NCBI RefSeq assembly: GCF_007992495.1
Contig: NZ_BKAJ01000031.1
Coordinates: forward strand, 178,267 to 242,266
Length of the DNA stretch: 64,000 nt
Reading direction: 5' to 3'
Source of the DNA: Reyranella soli
GTDB taxonomy: Bacteria > Pseudomonadota > Alphaproteobacteria > Reyranellales > Reyranellaceae
The position numbers were made by a program, and so were the translations under genes. The notes below the pieces were generated by a model. The model did no database searches. It had not been told where the DNA came from and was given only the letters and a program-made list of their open reading frames with translations. Positions within the stretch are counted from its first letter, which is position 1. Every line of letters begins with the position of its first letter. This document shows positions 17,122-25,960 of this stretch, piece by piece.

Positions 17122-17472
17122 ATGCCAATCGCCGGGAAGTATCTCTTCATCGTCAGCATGGATGTGGCGAAGGAGAAAGAGGCGCTGTTCAACGAGGTCT
17201 ACGACACCGAGCACGTGCCCCTGCTCTCCAAGGTGCCGGGCGTGCGCGGCGTTACGCGCATGAAGACCGAGCCGGCCGCCTTCAACATCGCGGGCCAGCG
17301 CAAGGTGCTCGATGGCGCGGGCGCGCCGACCTACATGGCGATCTACGAGCTCGACAGCCCCGACGTGCTGTTGAGCAAGGAATGGGCGGAGGCGGGCGAG
17401 AAGGGACGCTGGCCGTCCGAGGTGCGGCCGTTCACCACCAACCGCCATCACATCGTGCGCAAGGTGATCTGA
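17122..17472 (+). CDS. DUF4286/EthD-like small protein
   Basis: 116 residues with a dimeric alpha-beta barrel pattern: strand YLFIVSMDV, the phrase FNEVYDTEHVPLLSKVPGVRGVTR (D/N-x-E-H as in DUF4286/EthD proteins), and YMAIYELDSP. Such proteins are often small accessory enzymes or lyase-like subunits in catabolic operons. GGGAGGAAAAC precedes the ATG. The stop overlaps the following SDR start by one base (TGATG), so it heads a five-gene catabolic operon running to about 20981. Confidence 0.85.
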   Translation: MPIAGKYLFIVSMDVAKEKEALFNEVYDTEHVPLLSKVPGVRGVTRMKTEPAAFNIAGQRKVLDGAGAPTYMAIYELDSPDVLLSKEWAEAGEKGRWPSEVRPFTTNRHHIVRKVI

Positions 17473-18248
17473 TGCGCTTCAAGAACAAGGTCGCGCTGAT
17501 CACCGCGGGCGCCAACGGCATCGGCCGCGCCACGGCCAAGATCATGGTAGGCGAAGGCGCCGCCGTGATCGTGGCCGACAACAACCAGGGCCATCTCGAC
17601 GAGGCCGTGCCGTCGCTCAAGGAAGCCGCCGGCAAATCGGGCGGCAAGGTGCAGGGCGAGCTTGTTGACGCGCTGGACCCGCAACAGGTCGAGAAGCTGA
17701 TCGCCAAGGCGGCGCACGACCACGGCGGCATCGACATCCTGGTCAACGCGGTGGGCGGCAGCACGGTGATCGCCAACCCGCAGGCCACGACCGAGCAGCT
17801 GAGCTTCGCCGACTGGCAGAAGCTCATCGCCTTCAACCTCGACGCCACCTTCCTCTGCACCCACACCGTGATCCCGGTGATGAAGAAGAAGCGCAGCGGC
17901 AAGATCGTGAACCTGGCCTCGATTGCCGGCCGCGGCCTCTCCTTCAACAGCTCCAGCGCCTATGCCGCGGCCAAGGGCGGCATCATCGCCTTCACCCGCA
18001 AGCTCGCCTTCGAGCTCGGGCCCGACGGTATCAACGTCAACGCCATCGCCCCTTCGATCACGCTGACCGAGCGCATCCGGCCTCATTGGGACAAGCGCTC
18101 GCAGTCGTCACAGGCCGAGGAGATCGAGCGCACGCCCTTGCGTCGCGTCGCCGAGGCGGCCGACCAGGCCAACGTGATCTGCTTTCTCGCCTCGTCCGAC
18201 GCCGATTTCGTCACGGGGCTGACGATCGATGTTACGGGCGGTGTGTGA
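17472..18248 (+). CDS. Short-chain dehydrogenase/reductase (SDR)
   Basis: 258 residues, classical SDR. The nucleotide loop is TAGANGIG (11-18; family TGxxxGxG), the catalytic triad is S150 (LASIAG), Y164 and K168 (YAAAK), and NAVGG stands at the NAG position. The C-terminus FVTGLTIDVTGGV is typical of 3-oxoacyl-ACP-reductase-like SDRs. ATG 17472 overlaps the previous stop; the reading frame is open upstream but lies antisense to an LLM gene there. It probably oxidises an alcohol or hydroxyacyl intermediate in the pathway it shares with the downstream dehydrogenase, hydrolase and amidohydrolase. Confidence 0.93.
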   Translation: MRFKNKVALITAGANGIGRATAKIMVGEGAAVIVADNNQGHLDEAVPSLKEAAGKSGGKVQGELVDALDPQQVEKLIAKAAHDHGGIDILVNAVGGSTVIANPQATTEQLSFADWQKLIAFNLDATFLCTHTVIPVMKKKRSGKIVNLASIAGRGLSFNSSSAYAAAKGGIIAFTRKLAFELGPDGINVNAIAPSITLTERIRPHWDKRSQSSQAEEIERTPLRRVAEAADQANVICFLASSDADFVTGLTIDVTGGV

Positions 18249-18287
18249 CGCCATATCTGTCATCCGACGTCATCTGAGGAGGAAACA

Positions 18288-19181
18288 ATGGCCGGCAAGG
18301 TCGGATTCATCGGGCTCGGCGCCATGGGCGGGCCGATGGCCCTCAATCTCGCGAAAGCCGGCCACAAGCTGGTGGTGCACGACATCGACCAGAGCAAAAC
18401 CGCCGCGGTGCGCGCCAAGGGCGCCGAGCTCGCGGGCAACGCCGAGGCGGTGGCGGCGGCGGTCGACCGCACCATCCTGATCGTCGAGACCACGGATCAG
18501 GCGAAAGAAGTGATCACGGGCGAACGCGGCATCATCCGTGGCGCCAAGCCTGGCCATGTCGTGGTCTGCATGTCGACCATCGATCCCTTCGCCGCGCGCG
18601 AGATCGCCGAGCAACTTTTAGCCAAGGGCATCGCCATGGTCGACGCGCCGGTGAGCGGCGGCACGGGCCGCGCCCAGTCGGGAGAGCTGTCGGTGATCGT
18701 GGGCGGCGATAAGGAGACCGTCGCCAAGTGCGAGGACCTGTTCAAGGCGATGGGCAACCGCACCTTCCATGTCGGGCCGCTAGGCAGCGGGCTCGCCATG
18801 AAGCTGGTCAACAACATGCTGGTCCAGGTCAACACCGTGGCGGTGGCCGAGGCGCTGGTGCTGGGCGTCAAGGCCGGCCTCGATCCCGAGACGATCTACG
18901 AGGTGGTGAAGGTCTCGACCGGCGCCAGCGCGGCCTGGGAGCTGCGTGTGCCGCGCATCCTCAAGGGCGACTACGAGCCCGGCGGCACGATCGACATCTC
19001 CTACAAGGACCAGGAGCTCGAGACCGCCTTTGCCAAGCGGCTGGGCGTGCCCGTTCTGCTCGCGAACGTCACGCAGCAGGTCTACCAGATGGCCCGCGCG
19101 CAAGGGCTCAACAAGCAGGATGGCTCGGCGGTCGTAAAGATCTTCGAGCAGATGGCCGGCGTGAAAGTGAAGGGGGAGTGA
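18288..19181 (+). CDS. NAD(P)-dependent beta-hydroxyacid dehydrogenase (3-hydroxyisobutyrate dehydrogenase-like)
   Basis: 297 residues. The Rossmann fingerprint GFIGLGAMGGPMALNLAKAGH at the N-terminus, the substrate loop DAPVSGGTGRAQSGELSVIVGG (about 118-139) and the catalytic lysine region KLVNNM are those of the 3-hydroxyisobutyrate/tartronate-semialdehyde reductase family. GAGGAGGAAACA precedes the ATG. It sits between the SDR and an alpha/beta hydrolase that begins one base after its stop. The exact hydroxyacid is not predictable. Confidence 0.93.
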   Translation: MAGKVGFIGLGAMGGPMALNLAKAGHKLVVHDIDQSKTAAVRAKGAELAGNAEAVAAAVDRTILIVETTDQAKEVITGERGIIRGAKPGHVVVCMSTIDPFAAREIAEQLLAKGIAMVDAPVSGGTGRAQSGELSVIVGGDKETVAKCEDLFKAMGNRTFHVGPLGSGLAMKLVNNMLVQVNTVAVAEALVLGVKAGLDPETIYEVVKVSTGASAAWELRVPRILKGDYEPGGTIDISYKDQELETAFAKRLGVPVLLANVTQQVYQMARAQGLNKQDGSAVVKIFEQMAGVKVKGE

Positions 19182-19182
19182 C

Positions 19183-19872
19183 ATGACCACGTTCGTGTTG
19201 ATCCATGGCGCCTATCAAGGCGGCTGGATCTGGAAACCCACCGTGGAGCAGCTTCTGGCCAAGGGCCATCGGGTGTTCGCGCCGACGCTCGATGGCTGCG
19301 CCGAGCGCAAGGGCCAGGTGCGCGCCGGCATCACCACCGAGAGTCACGCCGAAGAGGTCGCCAACTTCCTGTTCTACGAAGACCTGAAGGATGTCGTGCT
19401 GGCCGGCACCAGCACCGGCGGCATGGTGATGGCGCGCGCGGCCGAGCTGGCGCGCGAGCGCGTCGCCCGTGTGGTGTTCGCCGACGCGTTGGCGCTGATG
19501 AACGGCGAGGCACTGCCCGACATCGTCAAGCGTCCGACCGCGGTCAATACCGAGCTGACCAGCGGTCCTTCTCGGCAGGATTTCGAGAACCGCCTGTTCA
19601 AGGATCTCGACCCGGCTTTGCGCGCCTGGGCCATCGAGCGCTGCACCATGCATCCCATCGCCGCCATGACCCAGCCGGTGAAGCTGGAACGCTTCTGGGG
19701 CCAGACGTGGAATGCCTCGGTGATCTGGTGCAAGCAGAGCACCAACCCACCGGTCGCCCATCAGCGTCGCTGCTGCGAGACGCTGAAAGGCCGCTGGCAC
19801 GAGCTCGATACCGGCCATTATCCGATGCTGAGCGAACCTGTTGCCCTCGCGCGGCTGATCGCGGAGGGCTGA
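19183..19872 (+). CDS. Alpha/beta hydrolase (salicylate-esterase/hydroxynitrile-lyase-like group)
   Basis: 229 residues. N-terminal FVLIHGAYQGGWIW provides the HG oxyanion motif, the nucleophile elbow is GTSTGG (about residue 73), and the catalytic histidine is in TGHYPMLSEP near the C-terminus. This layout is that of the small plant-esterase-like hydrolases (EstC/MES group). It probably cleaves an ester or thioester in the operon's pathway. It starts one base after the preceding dehydrogenase and ends 5 bases before the amidohydrolase start, so co-transcription is near certain. Confidence 0.9.
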   Translation: MTTFVLIHGAYQGGWIWKPTVEQLLAKGHRVFAPTLDGCAERKGQVRAGITTESHAEEVANFLFYEDLKDVVLAGTSTGGMVMARAAELARERVARVVFADALALMNGEALPDIVKRPTAVNTELTSGPSRQDFENRLFKDLDPALRAWAIERCTMHPIAAMTQPVKLERFWGQTWNASVIWCKQSTNPPVAHQRRCCETLKGRWHELDTGHYPMLSEPVALARLIAEG

Positions 19873-19877
19873 CAGCC

Positions 19878-20981
19878 ATGGCGAAGGAAACGACGTCCGG
19901 CTTGGGCTCGATGTTCCAGAGCGGCGCGCGCGATCGCAGCGAGCCGACGCGCTTCGGCCGCATCTACAAGCCCGACGAGGCCTGGCACGCCAAGGCGGCG
20001 ATCGAGCCCATCCTCGAGCCCGATCTGGCGATCGTCGACACTCATCATCACCTGTGGGACTTCCCGGGCTTCCGCTACCTGCTCGACGAGCTGCTGGCCG
20101 ACCTCAACACCGGCCACAACATCGTCGCCACGGTGTTCGACGAATGCCGATCGATGTACCGCTCAAGCGGGCCGGAGGAAATGAGGCCCGTCGGCGAGGT
20201 CGAGTTCGTGGCCGGCGTTGCCGCCATGAGCGACAGCGGCCGCTACGGGCCCTCGCGCATCTGCCGCGGCATCGTAGGCTACGCCGATCTCGCGCTGGGC
20301 CATCGCGTTGGCGCCGTGCTGGAGGCTGAGATCGCGGCCGGTGGCGGCCGCTTCCGCGGCATCCGCTACTCCGGCGGCTGGGATGCCGATCCCATCATCG
20401 GCAACAGCCACGGCGTGTCCGGTCCTGGCGAGTACATGCGGGCCGAGGTCCGTGCCGGCATGAAGCAGCTCGAGCGGTTGGGCCTGGTGCTCGATGCCTG
20501 GGTGTTCCATCCGCAGCTCGGCGAGGTCGTCGACCTTGCGCGCGCGTTTCCGAACGCCGGCATAGTGATGTGTCACATGGGTGGGCCGCTGGGCTACGGC
20601 CCTTACGCCGGCAAGAAGGACGAGGTCTTCGCCAACTGGAAGGCCTCGATGACCGAGCTCGCCACGTGTCCCAACGTGTCGGTGAAGCTCGGCGGCGTCA
20701 CCATGCGGCTCGCCGCCTACGACTATGGCAAGCTGCCCGCGCCGCCATCGTCCGAAGCGCTCGCCGGCTATTGGGGGCCGTACGTGAAGACCTGCATCGA
20801 CCTGTTCGGTCCCGACCGCTGCATGGTCGAGAGCAACTACCCGGTCGAGAAGATGGGCATCGGCATGCCGGCGCTGTGGAACATGTTCAAGCGCCTGACG
20901 GCCGGCGCCTCGGCCGACGAAAAGAGGGCGATCTTCAGCGGCACTGCGGATCGCGTCTATCGCCTCGGTTTGTCGAAGTAG
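19878..20981 (+). CDS. Amidohydrolase family protein (amidohydrolase_2, TIM barrel)
   Basis: 367 residues. The metal-binding HxH lies in VDTHHHLWD (54-60), as in PF04909 lactonase/decarboxylase-type amidohydrolases. The C-terminal strand that in many members reads GSDWP is here MVESNYPVEK, with Asn where the catalytic Asp is common; this ESN(F/Y)P form is frequent in one branch of the family. ATG 19878 is the start that fits the gene spacing (5 bases from the previous stop). Likely role: hydrolysis of a lactone or amide, or decarboxylation, as the last step of the operon. Confidence 0.92.
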   Translation: MAKETTSGLGSMFQSGARDRSEPTRFGRIYKPDEAWHAKAAIEPILEPDLAIVDTHHHLWDFPGFRYLLDELLADLNTGHNIVATVFDECRSMYRSSGPEEMRPVGEVEFVAGVAAMSDSGRYGPSRICRGIVGYADLALGHRVGAVLEAEIAAGGGRFRGIRYSGGWDADPIIGNSHGVSGPGEYMRAEVRAGMKQLERLGLVLDAWVFHPQLGEVVDLARAFPNAGIVMCHMGGPLGYGPYAGKKDEVFANWKASMTELATCPNVSVKLGGVTMRLAAYDYGKLPAPPSSEALAGYWGPYVKTCIDLFGPDRCMVESNYPVEKMGIGMPALWNMFKRLTAGASADEKRAIFSGTADRVYRLGLSK

Positions 20982-21034
20982 CCGCCGTCACTTGGTGATA
21001 TCGTCCCGTCGGGTCGGGAGGACGGGGACGGAGT

Positions 21035-22027
21035 GTGGCAAGAGGCATCGTAAGACGTCAGGTCGCTTCCATGCTCGCGGCAGCACCGCTGCTTTGGCCG
21101 CTGGTCGCGCGTGGCCAGGCGGCTGGCCGGCCTGCCCGGATCGGCTTTCTCTACCCGGGAGTCGTCAGCGTGACGCCGACGCGCATCGCCGCCTTGCGCG
21201 AAGGCATGGCGGCGGTGAACTACGTCAATGCCGATCGCGTCGAAGTCGTGGTCAAGGCCTCCGAGGGCGACCCGGCGAAGCTCCCGTCGCTTGCTACGGG
21301 TCTGGTCGACAGCAAGGTCGATACCATCCTCGCCATAAGCCCCTCGGCCGTCGCCGCCGCCAAGGCGGCCACGACAACGCTGCCCATTGTCGCGAACGAC
21401 CTCGAGAGCGATCCGATCCGCAGCGGCTTCGTGGCGAGCCTGGCCCGGCCCGGCGGCAACATCACCGGCGTGTTCTCCGACTTTCCGGACTTCGGCATGA
21501 AATGGCTGGAGCTGCTGAAGGAGGCTCTCCCCGCGCTGTCGCACGCGATGGTGTTCTGGGATCCGGCAACCGGCCCGACCCAGCTCGCCGCCGTGAAGGC
21601 AGCCAGCGAGCTGCTGAAGGTCAGGATATCCGTGGTCGAGGTCCCGGCGATCGCCGAGCTGCAGCACGCCTTCAGCAAGGCCGACGAACTTAATCCCGAG
21701 GCCGTGGTCATCCTTTCCTCGCCCATCTTCGGCACCAACCCCAAGCTGATCGCCGAGCTGGCGCTCGCCCATCGCATCCCGATCGCCACGCTGTTTTCTG
21801 AGATCGCGCGGGCTGGCGGCCTGCTGTCCTATGGGCCGAACTTGCTCGGTACCTTTCAGCAGACCGGCACGATGGTCGGTAAGATCCTGCAGGGCGCCCA
21901 GCCCGCCGATCTACCTGTCGAGCGGCCGACCAAGTTCGAGCTGGTGATCAACGCCCGCACGGCGAAGGCGCTGGGCCTGTCGCTGCCGGCCGCCGTCCTG
22001 CTGCGCGCCGACGACGTAGTCGAGTGA
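21035..22027 (+). CDS. ABC transporter substrate-binding protein (PF04392 type), lone
   Basis: 330 residues from a GTG start preceded by GGACGGAG. The N-terminus ARGIVRRQVASMLAAAPLLW...ARGQA is an export signal with an RR pair, cleaved near A-Q-A. The body begins RPARIGFLYPG and contains RPGGNITGVF, the signature of the PF04392 (TrpX-like) periplasmic proteins. Export to the periplasm is therefore expected. No permease or ATPase gene is adjacent, so it either pairs with a distant transporter or acts alone as a sensor. It is separated by 53 bases from the amidohydrolase and may be co-transcribed. Confidence 0.9.
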   Translation: MARGIVRRQVASMLAAAPLLWPLVARGQAAGRPARIGFLYPGVVSVTPTRIAALREGMAAVNYVNADRVEVVVKASEGDPAKLPSLATGLVDSKVDTILAISPSAVAAAKAATTTLPIVANDLESDPIRSGFVASLARPGGNITGVFSDFPDFGMKWLELLKEALPALSHAMVFWDPATGPTQLAAVKAASELLKVRISVVEVPAIAELQHAFSKADELNPEAVVILSSPIFGTNPKLIAELALAHRIPIATLFSEIARAGGLLSYGPNLLGTFQQTGTMVGKILQGAQPADLPVERPTKFELVINARTAKALGLSLPAAVLLRADDVVE

Positions 22028-22034
22028 TTCTCGT

Positions 22035-22904
22035 CTAAGCAGCCAGCTTCACCACGTTCTCGATCTCGGGCAGGCGCTGGTCGATCTTGTCCGGGCGCTG
22101 GCTGCCCAGGTTCGGGATCAGCCGGTGCACGCCGAGATCGGCGTATTGCTTCACGTGATCGGGCGCCATGTTCATCGGCGGCGTGATGATGATCTCGTAC
22201 GCGGAATCACGCTTGCGGCCGGCCTTGGCGAAAGCGGTGTCGAGCTTGTCGAGCATCGTCTTGGCCCGTGCCGGGTCGAGGTTGAAGCCATACCAGCCGG
22301 CGCCGAACTTCACGGCGCGGGCGAAGGCGGCGTCGGCGTAGCCGCCGACGATGATCGGCACATGCGGCTTCTGGATCGGCTTGGGGTCCATCCGCAGGGT
22401 CGCGAACTTGACCCACTTGCCGGAGAAATCGACGACCGGCTCGGTCCACAGCCTCCGCATCACTTCCAGGAACTCATCGCAGCGCTTGCCGCGATCCTCC
22501 CAGCGATAGCCGCAGGCCTCGACCTCTTCCTTGTTCCAGCCGACGCCGATGCCGAAGTCGATGCGCCCGTCGCTGAGCCAGTCCAGGGTGCACATCTCCT
22601 TGGCCGTGTAGATGGGATTGCGCTGCGGCACCAGGGCAACGCCGGTGCCGAGCCGAAGCTTGGTCGTCGCCGCAGCCAGGAAACCGAAGGTCGCCGTGAC
22701 GTCGAGCATGCCGCCGCCCTCGGGCACGGGGATGCGGCCGTCCTTCGAGCCGGGATAGCCGTAGGTGTTCTTGTCGAACAGTGCCACGTGCTCGCCCATC
22801 CAGATCGACTCGAGACCGGCATTCTCGGCGCGCCGGCCGAAGTCCATGATCATCTTTGGCGTCGCCTGGGGCGACATGAACGTCGCGAAGACTCCGACTT
22901 TCAT
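22035..22904 (-). CDS. LLM-class oxidoreductase 4 (TIGR03619-like)
   Basis: 289 residues. IWMGEHVALFDKN, LRLGTGVALVPQRNP and IDFGIGVGWNKEEVEACG place it in the putatively F420-dependent LLM subfamily. The C-terminal segment NMAPDHVKQYADLGVHRLIP is the usual end of the barrel. ATG 22904 has GGAG upstream and gives the family start MKVGVFATF; the frame is open further upstream but overlaps LLM 5. It follows LLM 5 by 11 bases in a two-gene minus operon. Its stop lies 7 bases from the stop of the convergent binding protein. Confidence 0.92.
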   Translation of the reverse strand: MKVGVFATFMSPQATPKMIMDFGRRAENAGLESIWMGEHVALFDKNTYGYPGSKDGRIPVPEGGGMLDVTATFGFLAAATTKLRLGTGVALVPQRNPIYTAKEMCTLDWLSDGRIDFGIGVGWNKEEVEACGYRWEDRGKRCDEFLEVMRRLWTEPVVDFSGKWVKFATLRMDPKPIQKPHVPIIVGGYADAAFARAVKFGAGWYGFNLDPARAKTMLDKLDTAFAKAGRKRDSAYEIIITPPMNMAPDHVKQYADLGVHRLIPNLGSQRPDKIDQRLPEIENVVKLAA

Positions 22905-22915
22905 GAAACACTCCT

Positions 22916-23953
22916 TCAGTTGAGGCGCGCAGCTTGCGCCATGACCTCGATGGCCTCGGGCTGGCGCGAACGGACGCTGATGGTCTCGGCACCGCAATCC
23001 TCCCACGCACGATAGCGCTCGCGGATGCGCGCCGGCGGCCCGACCAGAGATTTCATGTCGACCCATTCGTCGGGCACCGCGGCGATCGCCTCGTCCTTGC
23101 GATGCGCCAGGTACAATTCCTGGATGCGCTTGGCGGCGTCGCCGAAGCCGCGGCGCACCATGATGTCGTTGTGGAAGTTCTTATCTTTGTGGCCCATGCC
23201 ACCGACATAAAGCGCCACTTCCGGCTTCAGCTTGGCCAGCGCGGCTTTCACGTCGTTCTCGACCTCGACATGCACCGAAGCGGTGATGGCGAAGTCCTTC
23301 ATGCTCTTGCCATTGCCCGCGCGCCTGAATCCTTCCTCGAGCCACGGCCGGTACTCGTCCATGGCGCCCGGCATGAAGCCCATGGGCAGCCAGCCGTCGG
23401 CGATCTCGGCGGTGAGCTTGACCGTCGATTCGTTGCCGGTGGCGAGATAGATCGGGATGTCGGGGTTCATGTGCAGGATCGACTTCAACGGCTTGCCGAT
23501 CCCCATCGCGCCCGGTCCATTGTAGGGCAGGGTGTACTCCTTGCCGTCATGCGTCACCGGCCCCTCGCGGCGGAAGATCTTGCGCATGATCGCCACGTAG
23601 TCCTTCATCCGGTAGTAGGGCTTGCCCCACGGCTCGCCGTACCAGCCTTCGACGATCTGCGGGCCCGACACGCCGAGCCCGGCTATGAAGCGCCCGCCGC
23701 CCGCCATGGCATCGACCGTCGCCGCCGACATCGCCGCATTGGCCGGCGTGCGCGCGGCGAGCTGCATGATGCCCGTGCCGAGCTTTATGCGCTTGGTCAG
23801 CGCCGCGAGATAGGCAAGCGGCGTCACGGCATCCGAGCCGTAGGCCTCGGCGGTCCACACCGAATCGTAGCCCAGCTCCTCGGCGCGCTGGATCAGCTTG
23901 ACCGGGATGTCGAGATGCGCGCGCGAATAGCCGATCGACAGGCCCAATTTCAT
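22916..23953 (-). CDS. LLM-class oxidoreductase 5 (Rv3520c-like)
   Basis: 345 residues. MKLGLSIGYSRAHLD, SVWTAEAYGSDAVTPLAYLA, IKLGTGIMQLAARTP and FIAGLGVSGPQIVEGWYG match the LLM subgroup typified by mycobacterial Rv3520c, regarded as F420-dependent. The TAEAYG motif replaces the EHH seen in luciferase-like relatives. GGAGGAAACGGCA precedes the ATG. It is the first gene of the operon with LLM 4, divergent from LLM 6 with about 60 bases in between that must hold both promoters. Confidence 0.92.
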   Translation of the reverse strand: MKLGLSIGYSRAHLDIPVKLIQRAEELGYDSVWTAEAYGSDAVTPLAYLAALTKRIKLGTGIMQLAARTPANAAMSAATVDAMAGGGRFIAGLGVSGPQIVEGWYGEPWGKPYYRMKDYVAIMRKIFRREGPVTHDGKEYTLPYNGPGAMGIGKPLKSILHMNPDIPIYLATGNESTVKLTAEIADGWLPMGFMPGAMDEYRPWLEEGFRRAGNGKSMKDFAITASVHVEVENDVKAALAKLKPEVALYVGGMGHKDKNFHNDIMVRRGFGDAAKRIQELYLAHRKDEAIAAVPDEWVDMKSLVGPPARIRERYRAWEDCGAETISVRSRQPEAIEVMAQAARLN

Positions 23954-24014
23954 TGCCGTTTCCTCCGCTTCCCGCGCAAACTATACCAACAACAACTCAG
24001 CCAGAGGAAACGCG

Positions 24015-24965
24015 ATGCCTAGAGTGGGTTACCTGCTGCCAACGCGCGAGCGGGTCATGGAAGGACGCGACGAAACCGGCTCGCTGCTGGCGCTGGCTGA
24101 AAAGGCCGAAGGATTGGGCTACGATTCCCTGTGGGTCGGCGATTCGCTGCTGGCGCGACCACGGCATGATCCGCTGACCTTGCTGGCCGCCGTCGCCGCC
24201 CGCACCCGGAAGCCCGAGCTCGGCACCGCCGTGCTGCTGCCTGCTCTGCGAAATCCCGTCGTGCTGGCCCAGCAGGTGGCGACGCTCGATCGCATCGCCG
24301 AGGGGCGCGTGATCCTGGGCATCGGCATCGCCGCTGACGTGCCCAACATACGCGCCGAGTTCACGGCGGCGAGCGTGCCGTTTGACAAGCGTGTCGGCCG
24401 CCTGGTCGAGGGCATGGCGCTCTGCCGCGCGCTGTGGACCGGCAAGCCTGTCACCTGGCCGAAGCCGGGGTCGCCAGGGCGCTGGAAGGTCGAAGCGAGC
24501 GTGCTTGGCCCGACACCGCATCGCCCCGGCGGACCGCCGATCTGGGTCGCGGGCGCGGTCAAAGCGTCGCGCGAACGCGTCGGCAAGTTCTTCGACGGCT
24601 GGTTCCCCAACAGCCCGCTCGCCAAGGACTATGCGCCGGAATGGGCCGAGGTGGTCGCAGCGGCGAAGGCCGCCGGCCGCGATCCCTCGACGCTGACGGC
24701 GGCGATGTACTGCACGCTGTCGATCGACGACAACGTCCAACGCGCCGACGACAAGCTCAACGTCTACCTGAAGGAATATTACGGCGTCGATCCGCTGGAG
24801 ACGCGCAAGCGCCAGAAGAGCTTCGCCGGCCCGGCGGGCGAGGCCGCGGCTTGGCTAAAGTCCTACGCCGACGCCGGCGCGACACACCTTGTGCTGCGCT
24901 TTGCTGGCGATCACGACCGGCATCTCGAAACGGCGGCGCGCATCCGCCGCGATCTCGGCTGGTGA
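24015..24965 (+). CDS. LLM-class oxidoreductase 6
   Basis: 316 residues, luciferase-like TIM barrel. Key stretches are MPRVGYLLPTRERV, SLWVGDSLLARPRHDP, PELGTAVLLPALRNP and RVILGIGIAADVPNIRAEF. AGAGGAAACGCG precedes the ATG. The GDS motif instead of EHH and the AADVPN loop set it apart from the other paralogues here. It is followed after 4 bases by LLM 7, forming a plus-strand pair. Substrate and flavin are not predictable. Confidence 0.9.
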   Translation: MPRVGYLLPTRERVMEGRDETGSLLALAEKAEGLGYDSLWVGDSLLARPRHDPLTLLAAVAARTRKPELGTAVLLPALRNPVVLAQQVATLDRIAEGRVILGIGIAADVPNIRAEFTAASVPFDKRVGRLVEGMALCRALWTGKPVTWPKPGSPGRWKVEASVLGPTPHRPGGPPIWVAGAVKASRERVGKFFDGWFPNSPLAKDYAPEWAEVVAAAKAAGRDPSTLTAAMYCTLSIDDNVQRADDKLNVYLKEYYGVDPLETRKRQKSFAGPAGEAAAWLKSYADAGATHLVLRFAGDHDRHLETAARIRRDLGW

Positions 24966-24969
24966 CGCC

Positions 24970-25851
24970 ATGAAGTTCGCCCTGCATTTCGGCAACAACA
25001 CCTTTCCCGACTTCGCCGGCGCCGCCCGGTTGGCGCGGCTCGCCGAAGCGGCCGGCTTCGATTCGGTGCTGGCGGTCGACCATGTGGTCTTTCCAGACAA
25101 TTACAGCTCGACCTACCCCTATTCGGCGACCGGCCGCCTGCCGGTCGGCCGCGGCGGCGCCTTTCCCGATCCCCTGATCTGGATCGCCTATGCCGCCGCC
25201 GTAACGACCCGGCTGCGCTTCCTGACCGGCGTCGTCATCCTGCCGCAACGTGACCCGCTGGTTCTGGCCAAGCAGGTCGCCACCCTCGACTACATGAGTG
25301 GCGGGCGGTTCGAGCTCGGCATCGGTGTCGGCTGGCTCAAGGAAGAGTTCCAGGCCATGGGAGTGCCCTTCGAACGGCGCGGCCGGCGGGCCGACGAATA
25401 CGTCGCCGCGATGAAGGCGCTGTGGGCCGGGGATGGTGCAACGTTTTCGGGTGAGTTCGTCACTTTCAAGGAAGTGAGCTGTAATCCCAAGCCGATCGGC
25501 CGCGTCCCCGTCGTCGTCGGCGGCCATTCCGAAGCAGCCGCGCGCCGCGCCGGCCGCCTGGGCGACGGCTTTTTCCCGTCCATCGGCTCCCAGGTTGATA
25601 CTTTTCCGCTGTTCGACGTGGCGCGCCGCGCTGCGGCAGATGCCGGTCGCGATCCGGCAGCCATCGAGATGATTGCCGGTTGTCCCGACCTGCTGCCCAG
25701 CTCGACTGTCGAGCCGCGGGCCGCCATCGAGGAGCGCCGGCGGCGCGGCGTCGATCGCATCGTCTTGCCGATCGGTCCCTTCATGCCGAACCTCGAGGAG
25801 AGCCTGGCCCGCTTCGGCGATACGGTGATCCGTCCTTATGCCGAGCTGTAA
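24970..25851 (+). CDS. LLM-class oxidoreductase 7 (TIGR03619-like)
   Basis: 293 residues from ATG 24970; an in-frame start 81 bases upstream would overlap LLM 6 and is rejected. Signatures: MKFALHFGNNTFPDF, DHVVFPDNYSSTYPY, LRFLTGVVILPQRDP, FELGIGVGWLKEEFQAMG. The long loop with SATGRLPVGRGG and FPDP is typical of the F420-type subfamily. The distal end HSEAAARRAGRLGDGFFP is the usual substrate-face segment. Last gene of the pair with LLM 6. Confidence 0.92.
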   Translation: MKFALHFGNNTFPDFAGAARLARLAEAAGFDSVLAVDHVVFPDNYSSTYPYSATGRLPVGRGGAFPDPLIWIAYAAAVTTRLRFLTGVVILPQRDPLVLAKQVATLDYMSGGRFELGIGVGWLKEEFQAMGVPFERRGRRADEYVAAMKALWAGDGATFSGEFVTFKEVSCNPKPIGRVPVVVGGHSEAAARRAGRLGDGFFPSIGSQVDTFPLFDVARRAAADAGRDPAAIEMIAGCPDLLPSSTVEPRAAIEERRRRGVDRIVLPIGPFMPNLEESLARFGDTVIRPYAEL

Positions 25852-25920
25852 CAGTTCACTTGCTGTGCTCTCTCGAAAAGTTGAAGTCGTCGAACGCGCA
25901 TAGGTGCACTGCCCAAATAT

Positions 25921-25952
25921 AAAGTGCAGTTGTCAGTGCAACTGCACACTTT
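25921..25952. promoter_or_regulatory. Inverted repeat before the 2OG-oxygenase-like gene
   Basis: AAAGTGCAGTTG (25921-25932), spacer TCAGTG, CAACTGCAC (25939-25947) followed by ACTTT. The 9-base arms GTGCAGTTG/CAACTGCAC are perfect, and the outer AAA/TTT pair with a two-base offset. A GTGCAC palindrome lies about 20 bases upstream. The dyad ends 8-9 bases before the preferred start at 25961, so it could be a repressor operator or an mRNA hairpin that masks the weak ribosome site. Confidence 0.5.
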
Positions 25953-25960
25953 GCCGACAA

